64,000 nt of DNA from Chitinophaga dinghuensis (GTDB lineage Bacteria; Bacteroidota; Bacteroidia; Chitinophagales; Chitinophagaceae): NCBI RefSeq assembly GCF_003259435.1, contig NZ_QLMA01000008.1, positions 186,001-250,000 of the forward strand, read 5' to 3'. Under the pieces are notes generated by a model, which made no database searches, had not been told where the DNA came from, and saw nothing but the letters and a program-made list of their open reading frames with translations. Every line of letters starts with the position of its first letter. The first letter of the stretch is position 1. The translations under genes and the position numbers were made by a program. Shown piece by piece: positions 24,209 through 33,693 of this stretch.

Positions 24209-25168
24209 ATGTTCAATACACTGGTAAGCCTCATGGGATCCGCTATTGATTCCGCAGACATCATTACTTTCCTGGAGCAGCACGGATTTAAATATCCAAA
24301 GAAGCCCTATATCTCCAACCGTTCAACCGAAATCTCCTACTGGATTGAAAATAAAAAACTGGGAATTGACCTGTTGTTCAATGCGCAGCCATACCTGGCA
24401 GCATACCCGCTGGTACAGAGCAACAAAAAAGGGATATTTGTACCACGACTGGCAAGTGCAAAGTGGTACAACAATAAATCCTCGACCACTTTCCCGGCCC
24501 AGGTAGACTTCAATGCCACTTTTGAGCACCTGAACACCTCCCTTGGCGCTCCTACGCTCAAAAGCAGCGAGATATCACCTATATGGCTAAACGACGATGG
24601 CAGTGAAAGTTTCTATCGCTGGCGTATTCCGGTCGATAAACAGAAATATATAAGCTGGGGACCGGAATTCACAGACGAACAGACTGTCAAGGATATTGTA
24701 CTCGGACTGGATTACAGAAATCCATTATTCCACCTCTACAACGAAATGGATTACTGTACCCTGGAGCAATTTATGAAAGAGCAAACCTTTTATAAGACCT
24801 CCACCCTAATGTTCCTGCAATGGGCGCTTGACAGGAAACTTATTGCCGGCACCGTCCATACTGCCGCGCGGGACTGGGTGCAGAGCCAGCACAAAGGCTA
24901 TGTGACAGAAGAAGATTTTGCCGCCGAACATGCATTTATCAAGGCTTATATTAAAAATCTCAGCGGACACGATGTGCTTTACGGCCGCGACCTGGCACTT
25001 ACCTTCCTGAAAGACCCCGCACAGCAGAACAACTATCGGGGCGAAGCAGCAACAGCCGTCCTAGACGCGATACCAATTGACCAGGAACACTACAATATCG
25101 CTTCTGCCTTGTTGGATCGCCGGCTGAAAGAATACCAGGAACATAAATTTGCGAAGAGCGGGAAATAG
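24209..25168 (+). CDS. Hypothetical protein, 319 aa
   Basis: A soluble protein without signal peptide or membrane helix. The N-terminal half has alternating hydrophobic strands and aromatic residues (TEISYWIENKKLGIDLLF); the C-terminal half is helical (LMFLQWALDRKLI, ending NIASALLDRRLKEYQEHKF). The helical ending and mixed fold recall bacterial immunity-type proteins, but I cannot name a family. GC content is higher than in the next gene downstream, so it belongs to the older background. The next gene starts 120 nt later in the same direction. Confidence 0.7.
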   Translation: MFNTLVSLMGSAIDSADIITFLEQHGFKYPKKPYISNRSTEISYWIENKKLGIDLLFNAQPYLAAYPLVQSNKKGIFVPRLASAKWYNNKSSTTFPAQVDFNATFEHLNTSLGAPTLKSSEISPIWLNDDGSESFYRWRIPVDKQKYISWGPEFTDEQTVKDIVLGLDYRNPLFHLYNEMDYCTLEQFMKEQTFYKTSTLMFLQWALDRKLIAGTVHTAARDWVQSQHKGYVTEEDFAAEHAFIKAYIKNLSGHDVLYGRDLALTFLKDPAQQNNYRGEAATAVLDAIPIDQEHYNIASALLDRRLKEYQEHKFAKSGK

Positions 25169-25288
25169 GTTTATCCAATAAGTCAGGTAACACGCCAACC
25201 GTACCATAGCTGTAAGTTTTGGTTGTCATCCCAGGCGACATTTTTTCTTTAGAAATCCCAATACCCGGTAGCATAAAAAACATTTTAG

Positions 25289-26731
25289 ATGAATTTTAAA
25301 AAGATATTCTTAGCTCCATTATTTTTTACAATCAATTTTGCGCTTGGACAAAACTTAGCATTAAAAAATTCGGGGTTGCTTGACAAATCGCTAAAAAAAG
25401 ATAGCATAATTAAAGAGTTCTCTGAACTGTATAATTTAACAAATACGATTCACCCAGGACAATTTATGTTTTGTTCAAAAAATGAATTTGATAAAACGTA
25501 TTTGTCTTTAAAAAACAGGATAAAAACTGACCTTTCACTTGTAGAGTATTATAAATTAACAGCCACCTTAATGGCAAAAATTAAAGATGGGCATACCGCA
25601 GTGGATAGGGGTCAAATTGTTGCCTTACTAAATGACAGATTAGTTTTTCCTTTCAGCATCTATAAAATTAAGGACAATTATTATTTAGACAAATCATCTC
25701 AAGAAAATAAGGAATATACCGGATGTAGAATTTTAAAAATAAATGGAAAAGATATCCATTCTGTTGTGAACGAAATTAAACAATACATTCATCTTGAAGG
25801 CAGAAATGAAACAGGATTAAACACACGATTTAGTAGCTTTCCTTTTTATTATTTTATTTACAATCAAACAGAAAAATTTGAAATTGAATATTTAGACAGT
25901 AAAAATCATCAACTGACAGGCACATTCAAGGGAATAACATTTAAGACATACACAAGTATTATTTCAGAAAAAACAACACCTTTAACAACAGAATTTAAAA
26001 CAAACGATTTGGCTGTTTTGAAATTTCGTTCATTTGAAAATGGTTATAATGAAGCGGATAGAAAATTAGCAGAGGAACAATTAGACCACTTTTTCACACA
26101 ACTTGACAGTTTAAAGACTAAAAATCTAATTATCGATTTACGAGATAATGGTGGCGGGTCGGCAGATATTGCAAACTATCTATTTTCATATTTAACCAGC
26201 GCCCCTTATTACTATTTTGATTTTGTAGGAGCAAAATATAACAGTACAAAAGACTGGAAGCATTACGCCCAATATCCGGACAATATCGAAGAAATAAATT
26301 TAAATGAGACAAAATTCAGGGACGGATTAAATTGCTACACAGAACCCGACAGTACAGATTATTGGTGGTTCGAACTACAACGAAACAAAGCGAACTATTA
26401 CAAAGGAAAGATCTCCGTTTTAATAAATGGTGGATGCTTTTCAACCACCGGACATTTATTGGCGTTGATGAGAGAATATAAAATCGGGAAATTTTACGGA
26501 GAATATTCACAAGGAAGTAATTATAGTAATTCGGGCGGACAGGCATTTATTTTTCCTTATTCCAAAACATTGGTTTGGATACCTACTTTTCAATACAAAA
26601 TGAAAACACCCCATTTCATAAATGATCCAAAAGGAATTAAGCCAGACGTCGAAATACAAGTACAGCCCAATGACCTGAGAACACGATTTGACAGACAAAT
26701 TGATTTTGTCATTAAGCAATTAGAGATTTAA
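25289..26731 (+). CDS. Exported S41-family peptidase
   Basis: 480 residues with a short signal peptide (MNFKKIFLAPLFFTINFALG). An N-terminal helical part is followed by a domain where a PDZ would sit (CRILKINGKDIHSVV) and the S41 core: LIIDLRDNGGGS, then the nucleophile region INGGCFSTTGH, with the catalytic serine near residue 385, and a GEYSQGSNYSNSGGQ stretch. Tail-specific proteases of this family cut exported proteins. The gene is strikingly A+T rich compared with its neighbours, with AAA/ATT codons throughout, which suggests recent transfer. Confidence 0.85.
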   Translation: MNFKKIFLAPLFFTINFALGQNLALKNSGLLDKSLKKDSIIKEFSELYNLTNTIHPGQFMFCSKNEFDKTYLSLKNRIKTDLSLVEYYKLTATLMAKIKDGHTAVDRGQIVALLNDRLVFPFSIYKIKDNYYLDKSSQENKEYTGCRILKINGKDIHSVVNEIKQYIHLEGRNETGLNTRFSSFPFYYFIYNQTEKFEIEYLDSKNHQLTGTFKGITFKTYTSIISEKTTPLTTEFKTNDLAVLKFRSFENGYNEADRKLAEEQLDHFFTQLDSLKTKNLIIDLRDNGGGSADIANYLFSYLTSAPYYYFDFVGAKYNSTKDWKHYAQYPDNIEEINLNETKFRDGLNCYTEPDSTDYWWFELQRNKANYYKGKISVLINGGCFSTTGHLLALMREYKIGKFYGEYSQGSNYSNSGGQAFIFPYSKTLVWIPTFQYKMKTPHFINDPKGIKPDVEIQVQPNDLRTRFDRQIDFVIKQLEI

Positions 26732-26772
26732 TACATTTTGAGTCCACTCCAACAGTAAAAAGCTGCAATCAT

Positions 26773-27114
26773 TTGATGTGCCGTTTTTCTTGTCAGAACT
26801 ATCGGTTTTATGACGAACGGGAATGGTGTTATGTTCCAGTAAGCCTTCAGACCTCCAATGAAATGTACAAGTCCATGGCGCAGTATAGAAAGTGGCGTGA
26901 AGAGAACCCTGAAAAGCCTCTGTTAAAGAACGTCAGCCTAGATTTCGGGTTAGAAGACATTACGCATTTGTTGGTTGAGAAGGAAGAAGACATTATTGCA
27001 TTGTGCAAGACCATTGATAACTTGCCAACAGAAAAAGCCGGAATTGAAATAAAGGAACGCCTGAAAAGTATGATAAAGGTCAATCAGCCCTATCAAGTGT
27101 TGATAGAGAATTAA
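26773..27114 (+). pseudogene. Likely C-terminal fragment of an AbiGi-type abortive-infection protein
   Basis: 113 residues. NYRFYDEREWCYVPV and LDFGLEDITHLLVEKEEDI resemble the C-terminal part of AbiGi-family antitoxins of abortive infection systems, which are usually more than 200 residues. The N-terminal part is absent and the toxin partner (AbiGii) is not present. Hence a remnant rather than an active defence gene. It is followed by a tRNA-Lys gene 200 nt downstream. The family match is from memory of the motif and is moderate. Confidence 0.4.
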
Positions 27115-27274
27115 AATACTATTATATAGTTGAATCACAAATGTAAATAGAAGGAAGCATCTTCTATTTAAAGAGAAAATTTTATCTTGGTAAAAGCTCG
27201 TTAACCTGTATAAAGTACGGGAAAGAAATCGGGGTTATATAAAAGGAACTCGACTAACTACTCGACTAAAAAAG
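27115..27274. other. Intergenic AT-rich spacer
   Basis: No gene seen. It ends in a tract with a repeated ACTCGACTA (about 27248-27268) that leads into the tRNA terminator. The 22 nt at 27260-27281 recur exactly at 54324-54345. Confidence 0.5.
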
Positions 27275-27300
27275 AAAAACCCACGCCAAGCGCAGGTTTT
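27275..27300 (-). terminator. Terminator of tRNA-Lys
   Basis: On the minus strand CCTGCGC and GCGTGGG form a stem with two G-U pairs, followed by TTTTTC. It begins about 11 nt after the tRNA 3' end. Confidence 0.65.
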
Positions 27301-27311
27301 AAAAATTGTCT

Positions 27312-27385
27312 GTGATCCCGCTGGGACTCGAACCCAGGGCCCATACATTAAAAGTGTATTGCTCTACCAACTGAGCTACGGAATC
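27312..27385 (-). tRNA. tRNA-Lys (UUU)
   Basis: The minus strand folds into a full cloverleaf: acceptor arm GATTCCG/CGGGATC with one G-U, D arm GCTCAGTTGGTAGAGC, anticodon stem ATACA/TGTAT around loop CTTTTAA (anticodon TTT), and T arm with GGTTCGAGTCC. CCA is not encoded. It is the only tRNA I found in the window. Confidence 0.95.
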
Positions 27386-27539
27386 AAGCAGTGATTATTT
27401 AATCATTGCGGGTTGCAAAGGTATAGAAAAATTTTCTGATAATCAATCATTTAAGGAGATTTTTTTCAAAAAAAATAAACCGTACCCTCTTTTCCACTAT
27501 TTTTTTTATCCCTTATCTTTATCTGCGAAAGCCACGCTT
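27386..27539. other. Leader of the 27540 gene
   Basis: AT-rich stretch with no gene. I see no exact TAnnTTTG box; a TATCTTTA near 27516 is one base off the consensus. Confidence 0.3.
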
Positions 27540-28124
27540 ATGCAATTATTCAACGGTCGTTTGTATCCTGAAGATATCATTCCTTATCTCGAACAATTCG
27601 ATAAAGAGAAGTACCTGAACGAATTGAAAGCAGCCATAGACCTGTCTTTTCAACAGATTGCGTTGCATGCAGAGACGGCATTGTATACCTGTTGTATTGC
27701 TACCAATATTTACGACCTGGAAACGACTGTTTCTTTCGATACTTTTGAAAATAGTGAAAAGTATAGAGGAGACTTACTCCTGTCTTTGGAAAAACGTTAC
27801 CATCAAAAAATGGAGCAAGGCAAATTGACCAAAAGAGACCGCCCGCCAGCACAGAACCATGTTACACGGAATTATGATCAACCAGAGAAATATACTTTTC
27901 CCCGCATAGCCAACATAAAACATGCATCTATACCCAGGAATTTCGAATTCTATACCCAAAGGAAATGCTGGTATGAGATATTCCCCATTCAACAACAAGC
28001 ACTCGCCTATGCGGTTACTCAGTTGCACACATTATCCCATCTGCATCCCAACTTTGAAATATTCTTTATTGGCATGGAATCAAAGGAAGGTTTTATCTAT
28101 CAACAGTCGCAGAATCAACAATAA
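27540..28124 (+). CDS. Hypothetical protein, 194 aa
   Basis: Soluble, no signal peptide. The N-terminal half is helical (ELKAAIDLSFQQIALHAETALY) and followed by a basic stretch (KMEQGKLTKRDRPPAQNHV) and an aromatic C-terminal part (YTQRKCWYEIFPIQQQALAYAV). No family recognised. It stands alone between tRNA-Lys and a hairpin terminator, transcribed away from the tRNA. Confidence 0.7.
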   Translation: MQLFNGRLYPEDIIPYLEQFDKEKYLNELKAAIDLSFQQIALHAETALYTCCIATNIYDLETTVSFDTFENSEKYRGDLLLSLEKRYHQKMEQGKLTKRDRPPAQNHVTRNYDQPEKYTFPRIANIKHASIPRNFEFYTQRKCWYEIFPIQQQALAYAVTQLHTLSHLHPNFEIFFIGMESKEGFIYQQSQNQQ

Positions 28125-28130
28125 AAAGAA

Positions 28131-28152
28131 CCCCGTCTGAGAACAGACAGGG
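28131..28152 (+). terminator. Hairpin terminator
   Basis: CCC.GTCTG (28131-28139) pairs with CAGAC.GGG (28144-28152) around AGAA, followed by CTTTGATT, 6 nt after the stop at 28124. It separates two convergent genes. Confidence 0.6.
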
Positions 28153-28193
28153 CTTTGATTGAATGTATTATGCTAAGCTTTAAAGTGTTCTTC

Positions 28194-30380
28194 TTATCGG
28201 AGGAATATTTTACGCACCGCACTATTATTCATATCCAGCACATAGATACTACCATCTTTGGCGATCGTAAAACCGGATACATTCACAGAGAATTTAGCCT
28301 GATCAAAGGCCCCATCCTGGAATCCACCAGCCGCTTTCATCATCGTAGTCACCTCACCGTTAGAGAAATTGTATTTACGAATACTGTAGTTCCATTTATC
28401 CAATATCAGCAGATTCCCTTCCAGGTCCAGGAGGGTACCTACAATGCCGGGACCAAACTTGGCAGAGAGTCGCGGACCATCCTGATAGCCGTCCGATGAC
28501 TGCCCTATATACTGATAATCCATTCCGCCTGTGCCTATGATCCTGGATAAATAAGGATTATAATCATCATTGAGGAAATAGATATTTCCCGCAGCGTCTA
28601 TAGTAGGTCGGCATGCATCTCCTACCGATCCGCCAAAAGGCTTTTCAGTGGCGCCTGTTGCATACACTTTCAGAATACCGCTATACGACTGTGTAATGTA
28701 TACTTCTCCGGCCTTATTGAGGAATAACTGTCCTGCATACCCCAACCCTGTTTTCAAGGTGGTAACACTACCATCCGAAGCAATCTTCCTGATGGCGTTT
28801 GCCGAAGAAGCCTCCGAAACGTACATATTATCGTTCGCATCGATTACTATACTGTTGATGGAACCAAAAGTCGCATCGGCAAGGGTACCATTCTTATTTC
28901 CGAATGTTCCGGCTTTACCTGCCCAGATGTCCACTTTACCATCAGGGGTGATTTTGCGGATGGTGGCATCCTGGCGATTGGATAAATACACATTCCCTTT
29001 AGAATCCACTGCTATACTGGTGGTGGCATAGTTGATAACACTACCTGTTCCCGGGCCGCCGTACAATGTTTGTACCCCTGCACGGAGGAACTCATTCGGC
29101 GCCTGCGCTTCCAGTGCAGCACGTTTTACCACCAACTGGCCAGAAGTTAGACTGGCAGGTGTTGTTACTACAATGGATGTTTCAGTGGCACTTTCCACCA
29201 CAGCAGGCACCCCATTGAAGGTGACAATATTCTCGCTGGCCACAGTACTGAAGCCTGCGCCCGTAATCGTTACTTTCGTACCTGCAAGACCGGTAGCAGG
29301 ATTCACCATAGTGATACCCAGATTCTGGTCTTTAAACTGCGGACCTTCTACCTTCTGATCATTTACTGCCAACACTACTTTACCATCGCCGGTTCCTCCC
29401 GGGAGTGTCAACGTGAGCTTACTAGCTGTAGCCGTTTTCACCGGAATAACAACACCATTGATCATCACTACGTTCTCATCGAGGATCGCACTAAAGTTTG
29501 CGCCGCTGATCGTCATATCAAGCCCTTTAGGTCCACTCAGTGGCGTTACTGCTGCAATAACAGGCAATGGAACAATTGTAAACACAGGTCCCACTGTTTT
29601 CTGACCGTTAATCGTAACTGCGACCGGGCCTGTCGCTACATCTGCCGGCGCTTCTACCACTAGTTTGGTAGGTCCCACTTCCAATACTTTTGCTGCCTTA
29701 CCATTGAAGTCAACGATATTTCCAGCAACCGTTCCTTCAAAGCCTTCACCTGTAACGGTTACTTTCGTACCTACTCCGCCTGTCAACGGTTTAATTCCTG
29801 TAACTGACTGAAAACGGAAGTTCGGACCGGAAGATGTCTTCCCATTTACCTTTACTGTTACTGCGCCACTACTGGCTTTCTCCGGTATTTCTGCTACTAT
29901 CAGTGTGTCGCTCACACTTACCACCACTGCCTTGATGCCATTGATGGTCACTTCTGCAGGGGCGCTGGTGCTACCAAATCCTTCCCCGGCAATCCTTATC
30001 TGCATACCCACAGAACCATTCATTGGGAAAAAGCTGTGCACACTCAAACTTTGATAAGTGTAGGTACCGATTTCAATCGTTTTATCTGTTGTAATAAAAG
30101 TCAGTTTGCCAGTCGTACCATTCTCCGGAGCCCTTACTACCAGAGAGGTATCGTTGCTGTTCAGTATTTCGCCCTCCTTATCGCCAAACATGATCTTACC
30201 TTTAGCTACAAGACCAGTACCCAGTACGGTAACCAGTGTACCGGCATTACCACTGTTCGGATAATAACTACTGATGGCAAGGGGCCTCGCAACTGGCGAA
30301 TCATTCTTTCTGCAGGCTTCCAGCAAGCCAATAGATACTATCAGCAGAAGGCTACATAAATATGTGAGAATCTTTTTCAT
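28194..30380 (-). CDS. IPT/TIG and NHL-repeat surface lipoprotein
   Basis: 728 residues. Lipoprotein signal MKKILTYLCSLLLIVSIGLLE with lipobox Cys23. Five IPT/TIG immunoglobulin-like domains follow between about residues 34 and 440, each opening with a 'P.sG..Gt.vtI.G.gF'-like strand (for example VTPLSGPKGLDMTISGANF). The C-terminal half is a six-bladed NHL-type propeller with repeated segments such as ITPDGKVDIWAG and VYVLDMNNSAVRKI. Such proteins are often partners of SusC/D-like or Oar-like receptors and bind polysaccharide. Last gene of the surface locus, 25 nt after the Oar-like receptor. Confidence 0.9.
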   Translation of the reverse strand: MKKILTYLCSLLLIVSIGLLEACRKNDSPVARPLAISSYYPNSGNAGTLVTVLGTGLVAKGKIMFGDKEGEILNSNDTSLVVRAPENGTTGKLTFITTDKTIEIGTYTYQSLSVHSFFPMNGSVGMQIRIAGEGFGSTSAPAEVTINGIKAVVVSVSDTLIVAEIPEKASSGAVTVKVNGKTSSGPNFRFQSVTGIKPLTGGVGTKVTVTGEGFEGTVAGNIVDFNGKAAKVLEVGPTKLVVEAPADVATGPVAVTINGQKTVGPVFTIVPLPVIAAVTPLSGPKGLDMTISGANFSAILDENVVMINGVVIPVKTATASKLTLTLPGGTGDGKVVLAVNDQKVEGPQFKDQNLGITMVNPATGLAGTKVTITGAGFSTVASENIVTFNGVPAVVESATETSIVVTTPASLTSGQLVVKRAALEAQAPNEFLRAGVQTLYGGPGTGSVINYATTSIAVDSKGNVYLSNRQDATIRKITPDGKVDIWAGKAGTFGNKNGTLADATFGSINSIVIDANDNMYVSEASSANAIRKIASDGSVTTLKTGLGYAGQLFLNKAGEVYITQSYSGILKVYATGATEKPFGGSVGDACRPTIDAAGNIYFLNDDYNPYLSRIIGTGGMDYQYIGQSSDGYQDGPRLSAKFGPGIVGTLLDLEGNLLILDKWNYSIRKYNFSNGEVTTMMKAAGGFQDGAFDQAKFSVNVSGFTIAKDGSIYVLDMNNSAVRKIFLR

Positions 30381-30405
30381 CTGTCAGGATGTTATAGATG
30401 TTATA

Positions 30406-33400
30406 TTAAAAAGTATAACGTACTCCCAGCTGCATCTGGTAACGTGAACCAAAGTAATCAATGGAATAAGGCTTCCCTGGATCTGTAAAATTGTAAACAG
30501 GGTACCCTTCTTTACCTTGTACCGGCGGATATAATGTAGGCGTCAAACCTACAGAAGCCGTACTGTTAAAGGTATTCGGAGAGAAATACTGTCGACCCCA
30601 ATTACCATTCAGCATATTGGTAAAATTGATGATATCCGCAGTAATGGTGATATAATGCGTTTTCAGAGAAGGGATATGAAACTCCTGTGCCAGATGCAAA
30701 TCGCCCTGGATATTCCATGGAGTACGACCCATATTCCTTTCTGTAAACAATCCTCTCCTGGTACGCAGGTAGGCATTACCATCTACGTAGGCATTAAAAG
30801 CCTCCGCCTGTTGCGCTGCTGTTTGCCCATCTACATCACGGAAGAAACTAATTGCCTCTTCTGCTTTTGGAATGTAAGCCAGACTCACCTGCTGCGGCAA
30901 TCCCTGCACACTGTTATTTACAATACCATAGGTAAAAGGACTACCAGATTGCGCGGTACCAAATAAACCAAGGGTGGTAACCAGTACCTGATTCCATTGT
31001 TTTCTGTAATTAACGTTCAGGACTATACGATGTCTGATATCAAAGTTAGAATACGCCAGGCCGGCATTATTAGGACTTAAAGCCTGATTCAATTGCCAGT
31101 TAGACTCCATAGAGTTACGGATACCATTGAACATGTCTTTACTCTTTCCGAAAGTATAGCTGCCGGATACATAGAGACCCGACTGGAAGGTTTTAGTAAT
31201 TGTACCTGTTACATTATAGCGGAAACCTTTCGTAGTATTACTCAGCAAATACGCATTGGAGAACGCAGGGTTGATCGTACCCGCATACACCGGCTGCTCA
31301 TGGTTTTTATCATAACCATAATACTTTGGATTATCGGTGATATTCACCTGCTGGAAGAATACATCTTTCAATACTTTCGTTACGATACCTTCCACAGAGA
31401 ATTTCCACTGGTTGCCGGTAGTATAATCCAGGGCCAGACTCGCGCGTAACACCTGAGGCATAGAGAAATTGTTGTCTACCAAATCCACCTGCGTTTTTCC
31501 TGCATTAGGATTATTAATGATCGTTCCATTGTCTTTAATGAAACCGCCAATGCCATCAGGACCCGGTTTGATCGCATCAGACCCAGCAGCAAAAGGCTTC
31601 TGATCTGCACGCTGATCAAATGATCCATATCCAATACCATTGTTGTAATAAGCATAAGCCAGCCATGCAAAAGGTATACGCCCTGTGAACAAACCAACGC
31701 CACCACGCAGGATCAGGGTTTGATTCCCTAACCAGTCATAACGGAAACCCAGTCTTGGCGAAATCTTCACTTTATTGAAAAACTTGTTTTCAATGCGACT
31801 CAAAGGAGTATAGAGGTAAGTAGTACCGAAGTAAGGATCTGCCGGCGAGTTGGTTACTTTCTCACTCAACGTTGGTTTCTCTGGCAACCAGGTATAATCT
31901 GCACGCAGACCAGGCATTACTTTCAGTTTATCGTTTACCTGGATTTCATCCTGCACATAAATACTATGAAGACTCACATTAAATCTTGCGCCAGGATGGT
32001 CGCGGATATAATCGCGATTGTTATTAATATAGTTATAGCTACCGCGGACACGGTACGGCGTGTTATTTAGGTAATCCTCTATGCTCAGATAGTCGACCCT
32101 CCCATTCCAGCTATTCACAAAACCGTAGTCGATATGATACAGCTCATTGTGGGTACCAAAGAGAAAAGTATGTTTACCTTTTGTAAGGGTAACGTTATCG
32201 CTGATTTCAATGGTGCGCTGCTTCATATTGAAGATAGACGCTTCACGGTCTGTACCCAGATAGATGGTAGTTCCCGGTGTGCGGCCCATGATCTGCACCT
32301 GTGGTAACGAGGGATCACTGAGCGGATCGCGGTAATCATGCACCACGCTATAACCTGCCACAAAGCTGTTACTGAGCGTATTATTGAATCTACTTTTCAA
32401 CTCCAGTACTGTGCTGCTCTGATTGTTAGTTTGTTTGAACGCCATGCTGCTGAAACGGAAATCCTGCTGATCTCTGTCCATATTCACAGCGCTGGAAGTG
32501 ATGGTATTATTACGTACCGATAACTGATGACGGTCGTTGATGTTCCAATCCAGGCGGTTAAAGAATTTGGTAGACCTGGAGTTGGTATTGTAACTACCTG
32601 CCGTTCCCGGATCGAAGATTTTACCATAACGGCTGATTGTTTCGTTACGGATAGCATCTGCATCCGCAGCGCTGAGAATGTGGCTGGTTTCATCTTTACC
32701 TGCCATCAGTTGTGTAGGTTCGGTACGGTGTGTAATTTCTTCGTTGGTAAAGAAAAACAGCTTGTTTTTGATAATGGGGAAACCAAGGCGGATACCTGCC
32801 TGGTAATCTTCAAAATCGCTGTTCATCTTCCCTAATGTTCCTACTTTATCTTTCCCTGTGATGGCGGCGTTGCGGCCATAGGCATACACAGAGCCCGTGA
32901 GCGTGTTGGTACCGCTACGAGTAACCGCATTGACGCTACCTCCCGTGAAGTTACCAATCTTCACATCATAAGGAGCGAGGTATACCTGCATATCCTCGAT
33001 CGCATCCAGCGAAACAGGGTTAGTACGGGTACTGCTTCCCGGCTGTCCGCTGGTACCGCTCTGTCCTCCGCTGGAGGGACTGAAGCCGATCGCATCGTTA
33101 TTGATAGCGCCGTCAATGGTGACGTTGTTATAGCGGAAATTCGTACCCCCGAAGCTGTTATCTTTTGAACCTTGTGGCACCATGCGGGTAATATCCTGAA
33201 TACTGCGGTTCACCGTAGGCATGTTATTCAGCTGTTGTCTGCTGATATTTTGTCCTGCTCCAAAGTTATTGGCACGCGGACCAGCCTTGGTTCCTTTTAC
33301 CACTACTTCTCCCAGCTTTGTGCTTTGATCAGCCAGCGTAATGTTCAGCAACTGGGGTTCTCCGAGTTTCACGGTGATATTCTCGATCGTCTGCGGTTCC

Positions 33401-33666
33401 ATTCCCATCATGGTGGCGGTTACCTTATAAGGGCCACCGATACGCATTCCATTGATGCGATAGCGTCCGCCATTATCTGTAAGAATGGGATATTTTGTAC
33501 CAGAAGGACCATGGACGGCAATAATTGTCACGCCAGGCAGGGCTTCTCCCTTCGTATTTTGTACCTTACCGGTAAGGCCACCGCCCGTCTCCTGCGCCAG
33601 CACTGCAAAAGGCAGCATCAGCAATAGTAAGAAAAAGCGTATATGTTTAAACGTAAAAACTTGCAT
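30406..33666 (-). CDS. Oar-like TonB-dependent outer-membrane protein
   Basis: 1086 residues from the ATG at 33666, which directly precedes a good signal peptide (FKHIRFFLLLLMLPFAVLAQ); the upstream ATG at 33687 adds 7 residues. A CarboxypepD_reg domain comes first (LTGKVQNTKGEALPGVTI), then the plug (INNMPTVNRSIQDITRMVPQ-like segment, with a Gly/Ser-rich insert around residue 205) and a large 22-strand barrel ending in an aromatic residue (GVRYTF). Oar-like proteins act in adhesion, development or transport of large molecules. It is preceded by a fasciclin lipoprotein and followed by the IPT/NHL lipoprotein. Confidence 0.9.
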   Translation of the reverse strand: MQVFTFKHIRFFLLLLMLPFAVLAQETGGGLTGKVQNTKGEALPGVTIIAVHGPSGTKYPILTDNGGRYRINGMRIGGPYKVTATMMGMEPQTIENITVKLGEPQLLNITLADQSTKLGEVVVKGTKAGPRANNFGAGQNISRQQLNNMPTVNRSIQDITRMVPQGSKDNSFGGTNFRYNNVTIDGAINNDAIGFSPSSGGQSGTSGQPGSSTRTNPVSLDAIEDMQVYLAPYDVKIGNFTGGSVNAVTRSGTNTLTGSVYAYGRNAAITGKDKVGTLGKMNSDFEDYQAGIRLGFPIIKNKLFFFTNEEITHRTEPTQLMAGKDETSHILSAADADAIRNETISRYGKIFDPGTAGSYNTNSRSTKFFNRLDWNINDRHQLSVRNNTITSSAVNMDRDQQDFRFSSMAFKQTNNQSSTVLELKSRFNNTLSNSFVAGYSVVHDYRDPLSDPSLPQVQIMGRTPGTTIYLGTDREASIFNMKQRTIEISDNVTLTKGKHTFLFGTHNELYHIDYGFVNSWNGRVDYLSIEDYLNNTPYRVRGSYNYINNNRDYIRDHPGARFNVSLHSIYVQDEIQVNDKLKVMPGLRADYTWLPEKPTLSEKVTNSPADPYFGTTYLYTPLSRIENKFFNKVKISPRLGFRYDWLGNQTLILRGGVGLFTGRIPFAWLAYAYYNNGIGYGSFDQRADQKPFAAGSDAIKPGPDGIGGFIKDNGTIINNPNAGKTQVDLVDNNFSMPQVLRASLALDYTTGNQWKFSVEGIVTKVLKDVFFQQVNITDNPKYYGYDKNHEQPVYAGTINPAFSNAYLLSNTTKGFRYNVTGTITKTFQSGLYVSGSYTFGKSKDMFNGIRNSMESNWQLNQALSPNNAGLAYSNFDIRHRIVLNVNYRKQWNQVLVTTLGLFGTAQSGSPFTYGIVNNSVQGLPQQVSLAYIPKAEEAISFFRDVDGQTAAQQAEAFNAYVDGNAYLRTRRGLFTERNMGRTPWNIQGDLHLAQEFHIPSLKTHYITITADIINFTNMLNGNWGRQYFSPNTFNSTASVGLTPTLYPPVQGKEGYPVYNFTDPGKPYSIDYFGSRYQMQLGVRYTF

Positions 33667-33693
33667 GTCTGAGCTATTAAAAATCATTGATGA

